From the NCBI GenBank assembly GCA_965262505.1, contig CBDHFM010000030.1:372001-436000 (forward strand): a DNA stretch of 64,000 nt. The letters are read 5' to 3'. Shown in pieces: positions 8,165 through 16,611 of this stretch. Numbering within the stretch: position 1 is the stretch's first letter; each line of letters begins with the position of its first letter. The notes under the pieces are model-generated. The model was given only the letters and a program-made list of their open reading frames with translations. It did no database searches and was not told the origin of the DNA. The position numbers and the translations under genes were made by a program. This DNA comes from JACPPO01 sp965262505 (GTDB taxonomy: Bacteria > Acidobacteriota > Vicinamibacteria > Vicinamibacterales > UBA2999).

Positions 8165-8599
8165 CTATGCCTCGACCGTGCTCCCACAGAACTTCTCGAA
8201 GGCCGCGGTGAGCGCTCCGGCGATTTGCTCCGGTCCCTGGTTCTCGATCTGACGCCGCTCGAGCATCCATACGATCTGACCACCTCGCAGCAGGCCAATC
8301 GACGGCGAAGACGGCGCGTAGCCGGTGAAGTAGGCGCGCGCGCGATCGGTGGCCTCGAGGTCGGCGCCGGCAAAGACCGTGGCGACTCGGTCGGGCCGGA
8401 CGGGATGCTGCAGCGCGAGCGCGACGCCAGGTCGGGCCTTGCCCGCGGCGCAGCCGCAGATCGAGTTCACCACGACCATCAGTGTGCCGGCCGCGTTCTT
8501 CACGGTCGCATCGACAGCCTCGGCGGTTCGCAGTTCTTCGATGCCGAGACGCGTGAGTTCCTCGCGCATGGGCGCCACAAACGATTCCGGATATGCCAT
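8165..8599 (-). CDS. BrxA/BrxB-family bacilliredoxin
   Basis: 144 residues starting MAYPESF at 8599; the frame is open further upstream, but that region overlaps the acylphosphatase gene. The thioredoxin-like fold carries the redox motif CGC in NSICGCAAGKARPG, then the ALQHP, VFAGAD and RARAYFTGYAPSSPS segments typical of the YphP/YqiW (DUF1094) family. Members reduce mixed disulfides between proteins and bacillithiol; whether this organism makes bacillithiol cannot be seen here. Transcribed divergently from acyP, 129 bp apart. Confidence 0.92.
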   Translation of the reverse strand: MAYPESFVAPMREELTRLGIEELRTAEAVDATVKNAAGTLMVVVNSICGCAAGKARPGVALALQHPVRPDRVATVFAGADLEATDRARAYFTGYAPSSPSIGLLRGGQIVWMLERRQIENQGPEQIAGALTAAFEKFCGSTVEA

Positions 8600-8728
8600 A
8601 GCGCTATTATGTCTCGCGGGGATCTCGGGCGAACCTGAATTCGATCCCCGGGGGCCGGTAGAGCCGGGGGACCGGTATACTTCCTGTTCTCCCGCCTTTG
8701 CCGCGATCGGCTTCGGCGAGGCTAGCGT

Positions 8729-9001
8729 ATGCGAGTCGCACGGCGGCTGGTCATCAGCGGGCGCGTCCAGGGCGTCGGCTTTCGGTACTTCACGCGGGAG
8801 GCTGCGGTCCGGGAAGGCGTCACGGGCTGGGTGCGCAACCTGCCGGACGGCCGAGTGGAAGCGTACGTGGAGGGCGAGAGCGACGCGGTCACGCGCCTGG
8901 AGCGCGCGATCCGGCAGGGGCCGCGCGGCGCGAGCGTCCACGCCGTGGAGGTTGACGCGGAGGAGCCGGGCGGGGCGTACGGAGGATTCGGGATTGAATA
9001 G
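8729..9001 (+). CDS. acyP: acylphosphatase
   Basis: 90 residues, the usual family length. It hydrolyses acyl phosphates in the cytoplasm. The catalytic signature is complete: the substrate-binding loop GRVQGVGFRYF with its Arg, and the catalytic Asn in GWVRNLPDGRVEAYVEG. It is followed 50 bases later by apt on the same strand. No anomalies. Confidence 0.96.
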   Translation: MRVARRLVISGRVQGVGFRYFTREAAVREGVTGWVRNLPDGRVEAYVEGESDAVTRLERAIRQGPRGASVHAVEVDAEEPGGAYGGFGIE

Positions 9002-9051
9002 CCGCTCCGGGGACAAGGATTCACAGAGAGCAAAAGAGCGACCGGAGCTTC

Positions 9052-9564
9052 ATGGATCTTAAACAGCACATCAGAAGCGTCCCCGACTTCCCGAAGCCGG
9101 GCATCCTCTTCTACGACATCACTACACTGCTGCGGGATCCCTCGGGCCTCAATGTGGCGATCGATCGGCTCTCAACGCCATATGCCGGCCAGGGGATCGA
9201 CGTCGTCATCGGAATCGAGAGCCGTGGGTTCATTCTCGCCGCACCCGTCGCGGAGCGTATCGGCGCCGGATTCATTCCGATCCGCAAGCCGGGAAAGCTT
9301 CCCGCCAAGACGGTCAAGGAAAGCTACGCCCTGGAGTACGGTCAGGACGCCCTCGAGATCCACGCCGACGCGATCGAAAAAGGGCAGCGCGTGCTCATCG
9401 TGGACGACGTGCTGGCCACGGGGGGAACCGCGGCGGCCGCAGTGGAACTCGTGAAGAAACTAGGGGGCGACCTGCACGGCCTGGCGTTCCTGATCGAGCT
9501 GTTGTCCCTGAGCGGGAAGACGAAGCTCGATGGGCAGCAGGTCTATTCGGTGCTCCAGTATTAA
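9052..9564 (+). CDS. apt: adenine phosphoribosyltransferase
   Basis: 170 residues. Salvages adenine to AMP with PRPP. The protein shows the family opening (IRSVPDFPKPGILFYDIT), the IESRGFILAAPVA flexible loop region, and the PRPP-binding loop VLIVDDVLATGGTAAA. The KPGKLP hood segment is also present. Full length for the family. The tRNA-Arg gene begins 14 bases after its TAA. Confidence 0.97.
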   Translation: MDLKQHIRSVPDFPKPGILFYDITTLLRDPSGLNVAIDRLSTPYAGQGIDVVIGIESRGFILAAPVAERIGAGFIPIRKPGKLPAKTVKESYALEYGQDALEIHADAIEKGQRVLIVDDVLATGGTAAAAVELVKKLGGDLHGLAFLIELLSLSGKTKLDGQQVYSVLQY

Positions 9565-9577
9565 GATATAGGGCTAG

Positions 9578-9654
9578 GTCCCCGTAGCTCAGCTGGATAG
9601 AGCAACGGTTTCCTAAACCGTAGGCCGGCAGTTCGAATCTGCCCGGGGACGCCA
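9578..9654 (+). tRNA. tRNA-Arg, anticodon CCT
   Basis: Complete cloverleaf: acceptor GTCCCCG/CGGGGAC, D stem GCTC/GAGC, anticodon stem ACGGT/ACCGT around loop TTCCTAA with anticodon CCT at 9612-9614, T stem GGCAG/CTGCC with TTCGAAT loop. Discriminator G at 9651, and CCA is encoded (9652-9654). Reads the rare AGG Arg codon. Confidence 0.97.
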
Positions 9655-9693
9655 CTTGGAACGTACACTATCGGCTCCGGGTTTCAGGCCTTC

Positions 9694-9709
9694 GGCTCTC
9701 GGAAGAGCC
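9694..9709 (+). terminator. possible transcription-end hairpin after tRNA-Arg
   Basis: GGCTCT-CGGA-AGAGCC, a perfect 6 bp stem with a tetraloop, 40 bases past the tRNA and 36 before the next start. No T-run follows, so it may instead be an RNA processing or 5'-UTR hairpin. Confidence 0.35.
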
Positions 9710-9744
9710 TTCGAACGGCCCAAAGCCCAAAGGCTAGAGCCATC

Positions 9745-10491
9745 ATGAAACGAAAACAACGGCATCATCTGAAGGAAAACGAGCTCGCGCAGACTCTCGT
9801 CGCCGCGCGGGAGGCGATCGAGGCGCGGAAGCAGCAGGCGACCGGCATCCTGCTGGCTCTCCTCGTCATCGCTGCGGTCGGCGGCGGGATCTACATGTGG
9901 CAGCAGGAAGACGATGCGCGCGCAGACCAGCTCCTTGGCGAGGCAATGGTCATCTTCAACACGCGCGTCATTCCGGCCACCCCCGTATCGGACACGCCGG
10001 GCGCGGTGCCCGCGGCGGCCACGATCGGGGCGACGGGGACATATGCAACCGAGTTCGCCAAGCTGACGGCCGCGCTTCCCAGGCTGAAGGCCGCCGCCGA
10101 TGCCTTTCCGGAGACCGATGCCGGCGTGACCGCGCGGTATCACTACGCGTCGTCTCTTGCCGCGCTCGGCAGACATGCGGAGGCGATCGAGGCGTTTGAC
10201 GACGTTGTCAGCCGCGCGGGCAGCGACAGCTTGTACGGTCGCATGGCCCGGATGGGCACGGCCGACACGCAGGTGCGCGCAGGGCAGCTCGAGACGGCGA
10301 TCGCGACCTGGAGCGATCTGGTGTCGAGCACGGACGAGGAGCTGCCGAAGGATGCGATTCTGATGGAACTGGGGAAGGCCTACCAGGCGAGCGGCAACCA
10401 GGAGGAAGCGAGCAAGGCGTTCACGCAGATCGTTGACGAGTACCCGACGTCCCCGTACTTGCCCGAGGCGCAGGCGGAACTGGGCAGCTAG
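9745..10491 (+). CDS. membrane-anchored TPR protein (YfgM-like)
   Basis: 248 residues. A short basic N-terminus, then one membrane helix (GILLALLVIAAVGGGIYMW, about residues 34-52), then an exported region with three or more tetratricopeptide-like helical pairs (for example RYHYASSLAALGRHAEAIEAF and DAILMELGKAYQASGNQEEA). The layout matches YfgM/TPR_21 proteins, which associate with the Sec translocon or envelope chaperones. An insertion rich in Pro/Ala/Thr lies near residues 76-100. No catalytic motif. A single gene between the tRNA and the convergent ABC binding protein. Confidence 0.75.
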   Translation: MKRKQRHHLKENELAQTLVAAREAIEARKQQATGILLALLVIAAVGGGIYMWQQEDDARADQLLGEAMVIFNTRVIPATPVSDTPGAVPAAATIGATGTYATEFAKLTAALPRLKAAADAFPETDAGVTARYHYASSLAALGRHAEAIEAFDDVVSRAGSDSLYGRMARMGTADTQVRAGQLETAIATWSDLVSSTDEELPKDAILMELGKAYQASGNQEEASKAFTQIVDEYPTSPYLPEAQAELGS

Positions 10492-10512
10492 GTCGGCGGC
10501 TCTCGAGTCACG

Positions 10513-12072
10513 TTAGTACTCCTTCTTTACGTCTTTTAGGGCCAGGAAGTCCGCCTTGGCGGAGAGGCGCATACCACTGATGTTCGGACGCGTGACGGCG
10601 ATGTTGGTCTTGTACCAGAGGCTGATGTACGGCGCATCCTCGGCCACGGCCTTCTGCACCTCGCTGTAGTACCGCAACCGATCCGCATCCGTCAGCGATC
10701 TCGTCGCCAGGTCGATCAGTCGATCGACCTCGGGGTTACTGTAGTAGATCCGATTGAAGCCGATGGGCGGCACCTGTTCGGAGTGAAACAGGCGCCGCAA
10801 CATGTCGGGGTCGGTCACGCCCACCCACTGCAGCGTGTACATCTGCGCGTTCCCGCTCAACACGTCAGCGTAGAAGGTCGCAAATTCGTACGAGCGCACA
10901 TCGAGTTCTATGCCGGCCAGGCGCAGGTTCTCCTGGATCACCGCGGCCTGCAGCCGGTAGAACTCGTCGGTGGAGGTCTTGAGCGAGAGCCTCAGCCGTG
11001 GCAACGGACCGTCGCCGTCCGGGTCGCGATAGCCCGCTTCGTCCAGGAGCTGCTTCGCTCGCGCCAGGTCGTAGTCAAACTGATGGACGTCTGGCTCGAA
11101 CGCCCACGTGAGGGGCGACAGTACGCCGACAGCCGGCCTGGCCAACCCGCGGCGCAGGTAGTCTACGATCGCCTGACGGTCGATCGCGTAGCCGATGGCA
11201 TGGCGCACGCGCTTGTCGCTCAGCACGGCGTCGCGCATGTTCAGCCCGACGTACGCGTAGTCCACCCCTTCGCCCTGCGCGATCGTCAAGCCATCCTTCT
11301 GCAGCTGGTACGCAATGTCCGGCGGGACGTCGTTGATGGCGAGATCCGCTGACCCCTTTCGCAGTTCGAGCCCGCGCATTGTATCGTCCGGAATAATGCG
11401 GAGCACGATCCCGGCGTTCTGGGGCAGGCCGTCCCAGTAGCCCTCGAATGCCGACAGTTCCACTTGTTCATCGACGAGGTACCGGACGAACCGGTAGGGT
11501 CCCGTGCCGATTGGGAACGAGCGCAGCGATTCGCCGGAGCCGTCGGGCACGACCTGCATCACGAGCTGGACAGGAAACGAGCCGAAGGGTTCCTTCAGCT
11601 TGAACTCCACGCGGTAGTCGTCCAGCGCCCTGACCGATTCCAGCATCCGGTAGGCGCCCCTGCGAGCCGACACGAAGTCGGGATCGAGAAAGCTGCGGAA
11701 GGTGTAGACGACGTCTGCGGCAGTCAGTTCGTGGCCGTCGTGAAACTTCACACCACTCCGGAGATAGGCGATGTACGTGAGAGGATCCGGGTTCTCCAGG
11801 CGCGCCGCCAGTCCGGGCGCCACACGGAGCTCGGAGTCGACGGTCATCAGCTGGCTGTAGACCAGTTGATGGACACGTTGTGACTGCTCGTCGGTGCCGA
11901 CCCGCGGGTCGAAACTGGTCGGCGAGGCGCGGATGATCACCTTGAGGATGTCGGCATCGGCCGTCGTTTCCGTGCTGCCGCACGCGGATGCGGCTAGGGC
12001 GATCATGCCCAGCGCGCACGATCTGAATCCCAGACCCCAAAACCCAAATCCCAAAGTCTGTCGGCGCGTCAT
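10513..12072 (-). CDS. peptide/oligopeptide ABC transporter substrate-binding lipoprotein (SBP_bac_5)
   Basis: 519 residues of the DppA/OppA type: SPTSFDPRVGTDEQSQ near the N-terminus, AADVVYTFRSFLDP, IGTGPYRFV, VRHAIGYAIDRQAIVD and the LLDEAGYRDPDGDG segment are hallmarks of family 5 binding proteins. The signal peptide ends in a lipobox (ALAASAC), so it should be a lipoprotein. No permease or ATPase genes adjoin it, so it is an orphan. Its start overlaps the mutS stop (ATGA), suggesting read-through from mutS. The first residues (TLGFGFWGLGF) are coded by a G-run minisatellite repeat, so the N-terminus may be recently altered. Confidence 0.87.
   Translation of the reverse strand: MTRRQTLGFGFWGLGFRSCALGMIALAASACGSTETTADADILKVIIRASPTSFDPRVGTDEQSQRVHQLVYSQLMTVDSELRVAPGLAARLENPDPLTYIAYLRSGVKFHDGHELTAADVVYTFRSFLDPDFVSARRGAYRMLESVRALDDYRVEFKLKEPFGSFPVQLVMQVVPDGSGESLRSFPIGTGPYRFVRYLVDEQVELSAFEGYWDGLPQNAGIVLRIIPDDTMRGLELRKGSADLAINDVPPDIAYQLQKDGLTIAQGEGVDYAYVGLNMRDAVLSDKRVRHAIGYAIDRQAIVDYLRRGLARPAVGVLSPLTWAFEPDVHQFDYDLARAKQLLDEAGYRDPDGDGPLPRLRLSLKTSTDEFYRLQAAVIQENLRLAGIELDVRSYEFATFYADVLSGNAQMYTLQWVGVTDPDMLRRLFHSEQVPPIGFNRIYYSNPEVDRLIDLATRSLTDADRLRYYSEVQKAVAEDAPYISLWYKTNIAVTRPNISGMRLSAKADFLALKDVKKEY
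12029..12052 (-). repeat. G-run minisatellite at the start of a lipoprotein gene
   Basis: On the minus strand four runs of three or four G are separated by 3-4 bases (GGGATTTGGGTTTTGGGG, then TCTGGG). This fits the consensus for a G-quadruplex. It lies in codons ~7-15 of the binding-protein gene. Related runs lie at 31981-32087. Confidence 0.65.
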
Positions 12073-14795
12073 TCATCCTCCGCGAGCGTCTTCAGATCGG
12101 CGAGTAGTTCGAGCGCCCGGCGTGGCGTGGTCTCGTCCAGGTCCAGCGCCGTGAGACGGCGCGCGATCTCATCATCGCCCCGCACGTGGATGTCACGATC
12201 TGACGCGGCGTCGGTTCGTGCCGGGGCAGGGTCGGCAGCGACGCCGTTGTCGACCACGCCGTCGCCGACATGGTCGGCCGGCTTGGCGAAGAGGCCGAGT
12301 TGGTTGGCCGTGGGATCGCCAGGCCCGCCCGAAAGCGTCGGGCGTCCGCCGCGGGACAACTCGTCGCGTTCGAGGCCGCCCAGGATTTCCTTCGCGCGCG
12401 TGATCACGGGGACAGGCAGGCCAGCCAGGTGCGCCACCTGGATCCCGTAGCTGCGATCGGATCGCCCCGGCATGATCTTCCGCAGGAAGATGATGTCGTC
12501 CTTCCACTCGCGCGCCGCCACGTGTGCGTTGACGACCCCGGGCAGCACGTCGGCCAGATCCGTCAGCTCGTGATAGTGGGTGGCAAAGAGCGTCTTGGGG
12601 CGGGCTGTGACATTGGTCGCCAGATACTCGGCCACCGCCCACGCGATGCTCAGGCCGTCGAAGGTGGACGTGCCGCGTCCGATCTCGTCGAGCACGACGA
12701 GACTGCGCGAGGAAGCAGTATGCAGGATGTTGGCGGTCTCCTGCATCTCCACCATGAACGTCGACTGGCCGCGGGCGATGTTGTCTGACGCGCCGACGCG
12801 CGCGAAGATACGGTCCACGATCGGCAGCTTTGCGTCCCTTGCGGGCACGAAGGAGCCGATCTGCGCGAGCAGCGGCAGGAGGGCGGTCTGGCGCAGGTAC
12901 GTGGACTTGCCACCCATGTTCGGGCCGGTCAGGATCACGAGCTGCCTGGACGATCCATTCAGATCGACGTCGTTGGGCACGAAGCCGCCGCCGGCAAAAC
13001 GCTCGACGACAGGGTGACGCGCGTCGGTGGCGAGGAACTCGTCGCTGTCGTGAATGTGCGGTTTGGTGAAATTCAAGACGGCGGCCGTTTCGGCCAGCGT
13101 GGCCAGTACGTCGAGCGTGGCCAGCGCGCGAGCGGTGTCCTGGACGCGAGGCGCCTCGCTTGCCACCTGGCGGCGCAGTGTTTCAAAGATCTCCAGTTCG
13201 CGCTCGAGGATTCGCTCGTCGGCACCCAGGACCTTCGCCTCGTACTCCTTGAGCGCCGGCGTCGTGAACCGTTCACCGCCGGCGACCGTCTGCTTGCGCT
13301 GATAGTCGGCGGGCGTCGCGTGCAGATTCGATTTGGAGATCTCGATGTAGTACCCGAACACGCGGTTGAAGCGGACCTTCAGCGAGTTGATGCCGGTACG
13401 CGCGCGCTCGCGGTCCTCCATCTCGGCGATCACCCGCCGGCCCGAGCGGCTGATGGTCTTGAGGTCGTCCAGCTCGGCGTCGATACCGTCGCGGGTGAAG
13501 CCACCGTCGCGCGCAAAGGCTGGCGGTTCGTCGACGAGTGCTCGCTCGATACGGTCGCGCACGTCGGTGAGGTCGTCCAGGTGTGCGATGAGGCTGCGGA
13601 GGAGCGGCGCCTGCATGTCGGCCAGCACGGTCCTGATGCGCGGCACGGCCGCGAGGGACTGGCGCAGCGACACGAGATCCCGCGGGCCGGCGGTGCCGAG
13701 CGCCGCGCGCGCCACCAGGCGCTCCAGATCGTGGACCGACTTCAGCGCTTCGCGGAACTTGCCGCGGTCGGTAGAGCGGAATGCCAGCTCCTCGACGGCG
13801 TCGAGCCGGTCGCGGATGCGTTCGAGCGCGCAGAGCGGGCGCAGCAGCCAGGCTCGGAGCATCCGGGCGCCCATTCCCGTCACGGTGCGATCAATTTCGT
13901 GGAGCAGCGACCCCTTCAACGCCCCCTCGCTGCCGGTCAGCACCTCGAGGTGCCCGAGCGTGATGGGATCGACGATGAGGCAATCGGCGGCAGCCTTGAA
14001 GCTCACGGCGCGGACGTGGGCGAGATCGGCGTGCTGGGTGCCGCGCAGGTAGCTGACAAGTCCGCCGGCGGCCCGGACGGCTGCGGGCCGGTCATCGAGA
14101 CCGAAACCCTCGAGGCCGTGCGCCTTGAGTTGATCGAGCAGCGCCTGGCGCGCCGCCTCAGGTTCGAAAGCCCAGGGTTCGGCGCGCGTGACCGGCACCT
14201 GGAGACGTGCGATCTCCGGCAGTTTCTCGCCGACGTCGGAGTCGGTGGGCAGGACGATCTCACGTGGTCGCAACACCGCGATCTCGTCGGCCAGTGCCTG
14301 CATGCCCTCCGCGCCGCGATATTCAGCCGCCGTGAATTCACCGGTAGAGAGATCGATGAGGGCCACGCCCACAATGTCAGCCGCCTCGACGATGGCCATC
14401 AGGTAGGCCGGTTCCCGTGCCTCCAGGTAGTTGGCGTCGGTCAGTGTGCCGGGCGAAACGATGCGCACGACCTCGCGCTTGACGAGCCCCTTGGCTTTCC
14501 TCGGATCCTCGACCTGCTCGCAGAGTGCCACGCGGAACCCTTTACCCACCAGCTTGGCGAGGTAGCCATCGACGGCGTGAAACGGCAGTCCGCACATCGG
14601 AATCCCGTTGCCGCCTGCATCTTTGGAGCGTGACGTCAGCGTCAGGTCGAGCGCGCGCGCAGCCACCAGCGCGTCTTCGTAGAACATCTCGTAGAAGTCG
14701 CCCATACGAAAAAACACGATGGTGTCGGGGTGCTGGCGCTTGGCGTCGAGATACTGACGCATCGCAGGCGTGACGGAGGCAGCGGCGCTTGGCAT
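12069..14795 (-). CDS. mutS: DNA mismatch repair ATPase MutS
   Basis: 908 residues from MPSAAASVTP at 14795; the frame is open further upstream, but that would overlap tsaB on the other strand. Mismatch recognition domain with the Phe-X-Glu motif in FFRMGDFYEMFYEDA; connector; core levers; clamp with FGYYIEISKSNLH; ATPase with Walker A GPNMGGKSTYLRQ and Walker B LVVLDEIGRGTSTFDG; and the signature FATHYHELT. The C-terminal tail is long and variable. Binds mismatches and recruits MutL. It is upstream of, and overlaps by 4 bases, the ABC binding-protein gene. Confidence 0.97.
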   Translation of the reverse strand: MPSAAASVTPAMRQYLDAKRQHPDTIVFFRMGDFYEMFYEDALVAARALDLTLTSRSKDAGGNGIPMCGLPFHAVDGYLAKLVGKGFRVALCEQVEDPRKAKGLVKREVVRIVSPGTLTDANYLEAREPAYLMAIVEAADIVGVALIDLSTGEFTAAEYRGAEGMQALADEIAVLRPREIVLPTDSDVGEKLPEIARLQVPVTRAEPWAFEPEAARQALLDQLKAHGLEGFGLDDRPAAVRAAGGLVSYLRGTQHADLAHVRAVSFKAAADCLIVDPITLGHLEVLTGSEGALKGSLLHEIDRTVTGMGARMLRAWLLRPLCALERIRDRLDAVEELAFRSTDRGKFREALKSVHDLERLVARAALGTAGPRDLVSLRQSLAAVPRIRTVLADMQAPLLRSLIAHLDDLTDVRDRIERALVDEPPAFARDGGFTRDGIDAELDDLKTISRSGRRVIAEMEDRERARTGINSLKVRFNRVFGYYIEISKSNLHATPADYQRKQTVAGGERFTTPALKEYEAKVLGADERILERELEIFETLRRQVASEAPRVQDTARALATLDVLATLAETAAVLNFTKPHIHDSDEFLATDARHPVVERFAGGGFVPNDVDLNGSSRQLVILTGPNMGGKSTYLRQTALLPLLAQIGSFVPARDAKLPIVDRIFARVGASDNIARGQSTFMVEMQETANILHTASSRSLVVLDEIGRGTSTFDGLSIAWAVAEYLATNVTARPKTLFATHYHELTDLADVLPGVVNAHVAAREWKDDIIFLRKIMPGRSDRSYGIQVAHLAGLPVPVITRAKEILGGLERDELSRGGRPTLSGGPGDPTANQLGLFAKPADHVGDGVVDNGVAADPAPARTDAASDRDIHVRGDDEIARRLTALDLDETTPRRALELLADLKTLAEDE

Positions 14796-14883
14796 AGTGG
14801 CAGTAAGCGGCAGGCAGTGCGCAGACGGCGGCGCGGGAGACCGTTTCCGCCCATTGCCTGCAGCCGACTGTATTATCTCCCGC

Positions 14884-15633
14884 ATGCTCGTTCTATCGCT
14901 CGATACGACCACGCGCTCGGGGGGCTGCGCGCTCATGCGGGACGGGCGCCTCGTGCGCGAGCAGGCCAGCGACCCGTCGCGGGATCAGGCGGAGCGGCTG
15001 CCGGGCGAGGTCGCGGCGCTACTCGAAGGCGAGTCGGTCCCGCTGCAGGAAATCGATTGCTTTGCCGTGGCGACCGGCCCCGGATCGTTCACGGGCCTGC
15101 GCGTGGGGATTGCCACAATGCAGGGCTTGGCGATGGCGGCGGGCAAACCGCTCATCGGGGTCTCGGCATTTGACGCGCTGGCGATGCTCGCCGATGCGAT
15201 GGAAGACGGAGCGGGCGGTGTGATGCCGCGCCTGACGGGTCCACCGGGCGGCTCGCTCCACGTGCGGGGCACGGCACACGTCGCGGTGTGGATCGATGCG
15301 TGGCGCGGCGAGGTGTTCGCGGCGATGTACGGGGATGGTCACGTTCTGGAGGCACCGGTCGTCGCGCGTCCCGAGGATCTGCTGGCGCAGCTGAAAGGAC
15401 AGTCGAGGGTATTCATTGGCGACGGCGCCGCCCGCTATCAGGAGTTGATTCGCGCCGCGCTTGGGCACGCTGCGCGCCTGGCCAGTCCGGCGGCTCCGCT
15501 GTTGGCCAGCGCCATCGCGATGCTGGCAGGCGAGGCCTTCCGTGCGGGGCGGTGCCCACCGCCGCACGCCATACGTCCGATCTACGTGGGCCGCACCGGT
15601 GTGGAACGGGCGCTGGACACAGGCCGGGGCTGA
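14884..15633 (+). CDS. tsaB: tRNA N6-threonylcarbamoyladenosine biosynthesis protein TsaB
   Basis: 249 residues from ATG 14884. Scaffold partner of TsaD in the t6A tRNA modification complex. The ASKHA N-terminal LSLDTTTRSGG and the family signature FAVATGPGSFTGLRVGIATMQG are intact; a GxISAFDAL-type segment follows. An insertion (PRLTGPPGGSLHVRG, about residue 118) lengthens the middle. rimI follows 6 bases later on the same strand, the common tsaB-rimI pairing. Divergent from mutS with an 88 bp shared upstream region. Confidence 0.95.
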   Translation: MLVLSLDTTTRSGGCALMRDGRLVREQASDPSRDQAERLPGEVAALLEGESVPLQEIDCFAVATGPGSFTGLRVGIATMQGLAMAAGKPLIGVSAFDALAMLADAMEDGAGGVMPRLTGPPGGSLHVRGTAHVAVWIDAWRGEVFAAMYGDGHVLEAPVVARPEDLLAQLKGQSRVFIGDGAARYQELIRAALGHAARLASPAAPLLASAIAMLAGEAFRAGRCPPPHAIRPIYVGRTGVERALDTGRG

Positions 15634-15639
15634 TCGTCC

Positions 15640-16104
15640 ATGCCGTGCTACTGGATCGAGCCCCTCGCCGGCGACCGGGACCTCGAAGGGGTGATCGAGG
15701 TCGAAGGCGTGTCCTTCACCAACCCCTGGACTCGCGACATGTACTCCAGGGAGCTGCAGAACCCCTCTGTCTGCCATATCCTCGTTGTGCGCAATGAAGA
15801 ATGCCGCGTGGCCGGATTCTGCGCGTTCTGGCTCGTGTTCGACGAGATGCACATCAACAATCTGGCGCTGCGGCCGCAGTTCCGCGCGCAGGGCATCGGC
15901 ACGGCGCTCCTGCGCCACGCGATCGCCGCAGCGAGGGACCTTGGGGCGAGGCGGGCCACGCTCGAGGTGCGCGCGTCCAACGACGCAGCGCGGAGATTGT
16001 ACGCACGGCTGGGGTTCTACGTCGCCGGTACGCGCCGGAATTACTACACGAATCCAGTGGAGGACGCGCTGATCCTGTGGAGGGATGCCGAGGTCGCGGG
16101 GTAG
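15640..16104 (+). CDS. rimI: ribosomal protein S18-alanine N-acetyltransferase
   Basis: 154 residues, a single GNAT domain. The acetyl-CoA loop is seen in RPQFRAQGIGTALLRHAI, and the C-terminal motif ARRLYARLGFYVAGTRRNYY with its Tyr general acid is typical of RimI. It sits 6 bases behind tsaB. It acetylates the N-terminus of S18 in well-studied bacteria; other N-termini are possible. Confidence 0.93.
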   Translation: MPCYWIEPLAGDRDLEGVIEVEGVSFTNPWTRDMYSRELQNPSVCHILVVRNEECRVAGFCAFWLVFDEMHINNLALRPQFRAQGIGTALLRHAIAAARDLGARRATLEVRASNDAARRLYARLGFYVAGTRRNYYTNPVEDALILWRDAEVAG

Positions 16105-16227
16105 GCAGGCCGCTCGGCCCGCGAACCCGGCCCGGGCGGACGCCTGGAGCCCGTGCGAACGAGTGTGCTAATGTTCGCCTTGGTTAAGAGACGCTTCACA
16201 CCTTCTTCAGCAAAGGAGGGGCAGCCA

Positions 16228-16470
16228 ATGAATGGAGCAGAGACGCAGGAAATAAAAGGCCTGTTGCTTCAGAACGACGACAAGTATCGCCAGCTCGCCC
16301 AGGAGCACCACCAGCTGGACCATCGCTTGCACGAACTCACCGAGAAACCCTATCTTTCGACCTCCGAGCAGATCGAAAAGGTCACCCTCAAGAAACGTAA
16401 ACTCGCCCTGAAGGACCGCATGGAGGGAATTGCGCGCGACTACGCGCAGGGGCACAGCCGCGCTTCGTAG
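16228..16470 (+). CDS. DUF465 (YdcH-like) small coiled-coil protein
   Basis: 80 residues from ATG 16228, chosen because AAAGGAGG lies 8 bases upstream (16212-16219). The sequence is highly charged and helical: QLAQEHHQLDHRLHELTE and then EKVTLKKRKLALKDRMEGI, the two-helix DUF465 hairpin. Cytoplasmic; the function of the family is not established. Confidence 0.85.
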   Translation: MNGAETQEIKGLLLQNDDKYRQLAQEHHQLDHRLHELTEKPYLSTSEQIEKVTLKKRKLALKDRMEGIARDYAQGHSRAS

Positions 16471-16558
16471 CGGCACCTTGGCGGGTGTGCGTTGCGCTAC
16501 CCGTCCGACGCGCGACCCCCTGTCGTAGCACGGGTGCGTCGGCGCGGAGCCGGCTCGG

Positions 16559-16611
16559 GGAGCCGGGTGTAGTTGGTTCGATGTATTCGAGGGACAATTA
16601 CACCCGGCTCC
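16559..16611 (+). promoter_or_regulatory. long stem-loop ending at the psd start codon
   Basis: GGAGCCGGGTGTA (16559-16571) pairs perfectly over 13 bp with TACACCCGGCTCC (16599-16611), with a 27 base loop holding GAGGG at 16589-16593. The ATG of psd follows directly at 16612. If it forms in the mRNA it would hold the start region, or it could be an operator. No homologue of this leader was recognised. Confidence 0.5.

Noticed and set aside
9578..9654. tRNA-Arg as an integration site
   Set aside because: No integrase gene is nearby and no repeat of the tRNA 3' end was noticed in the window.
13014..14633. 539-codon open frame on the plus strand opposite mutS
   Set aside because: It is the mirror of the mutS reading frame, a common effect of high GC; it has no domain, and mutS is unambiguous.
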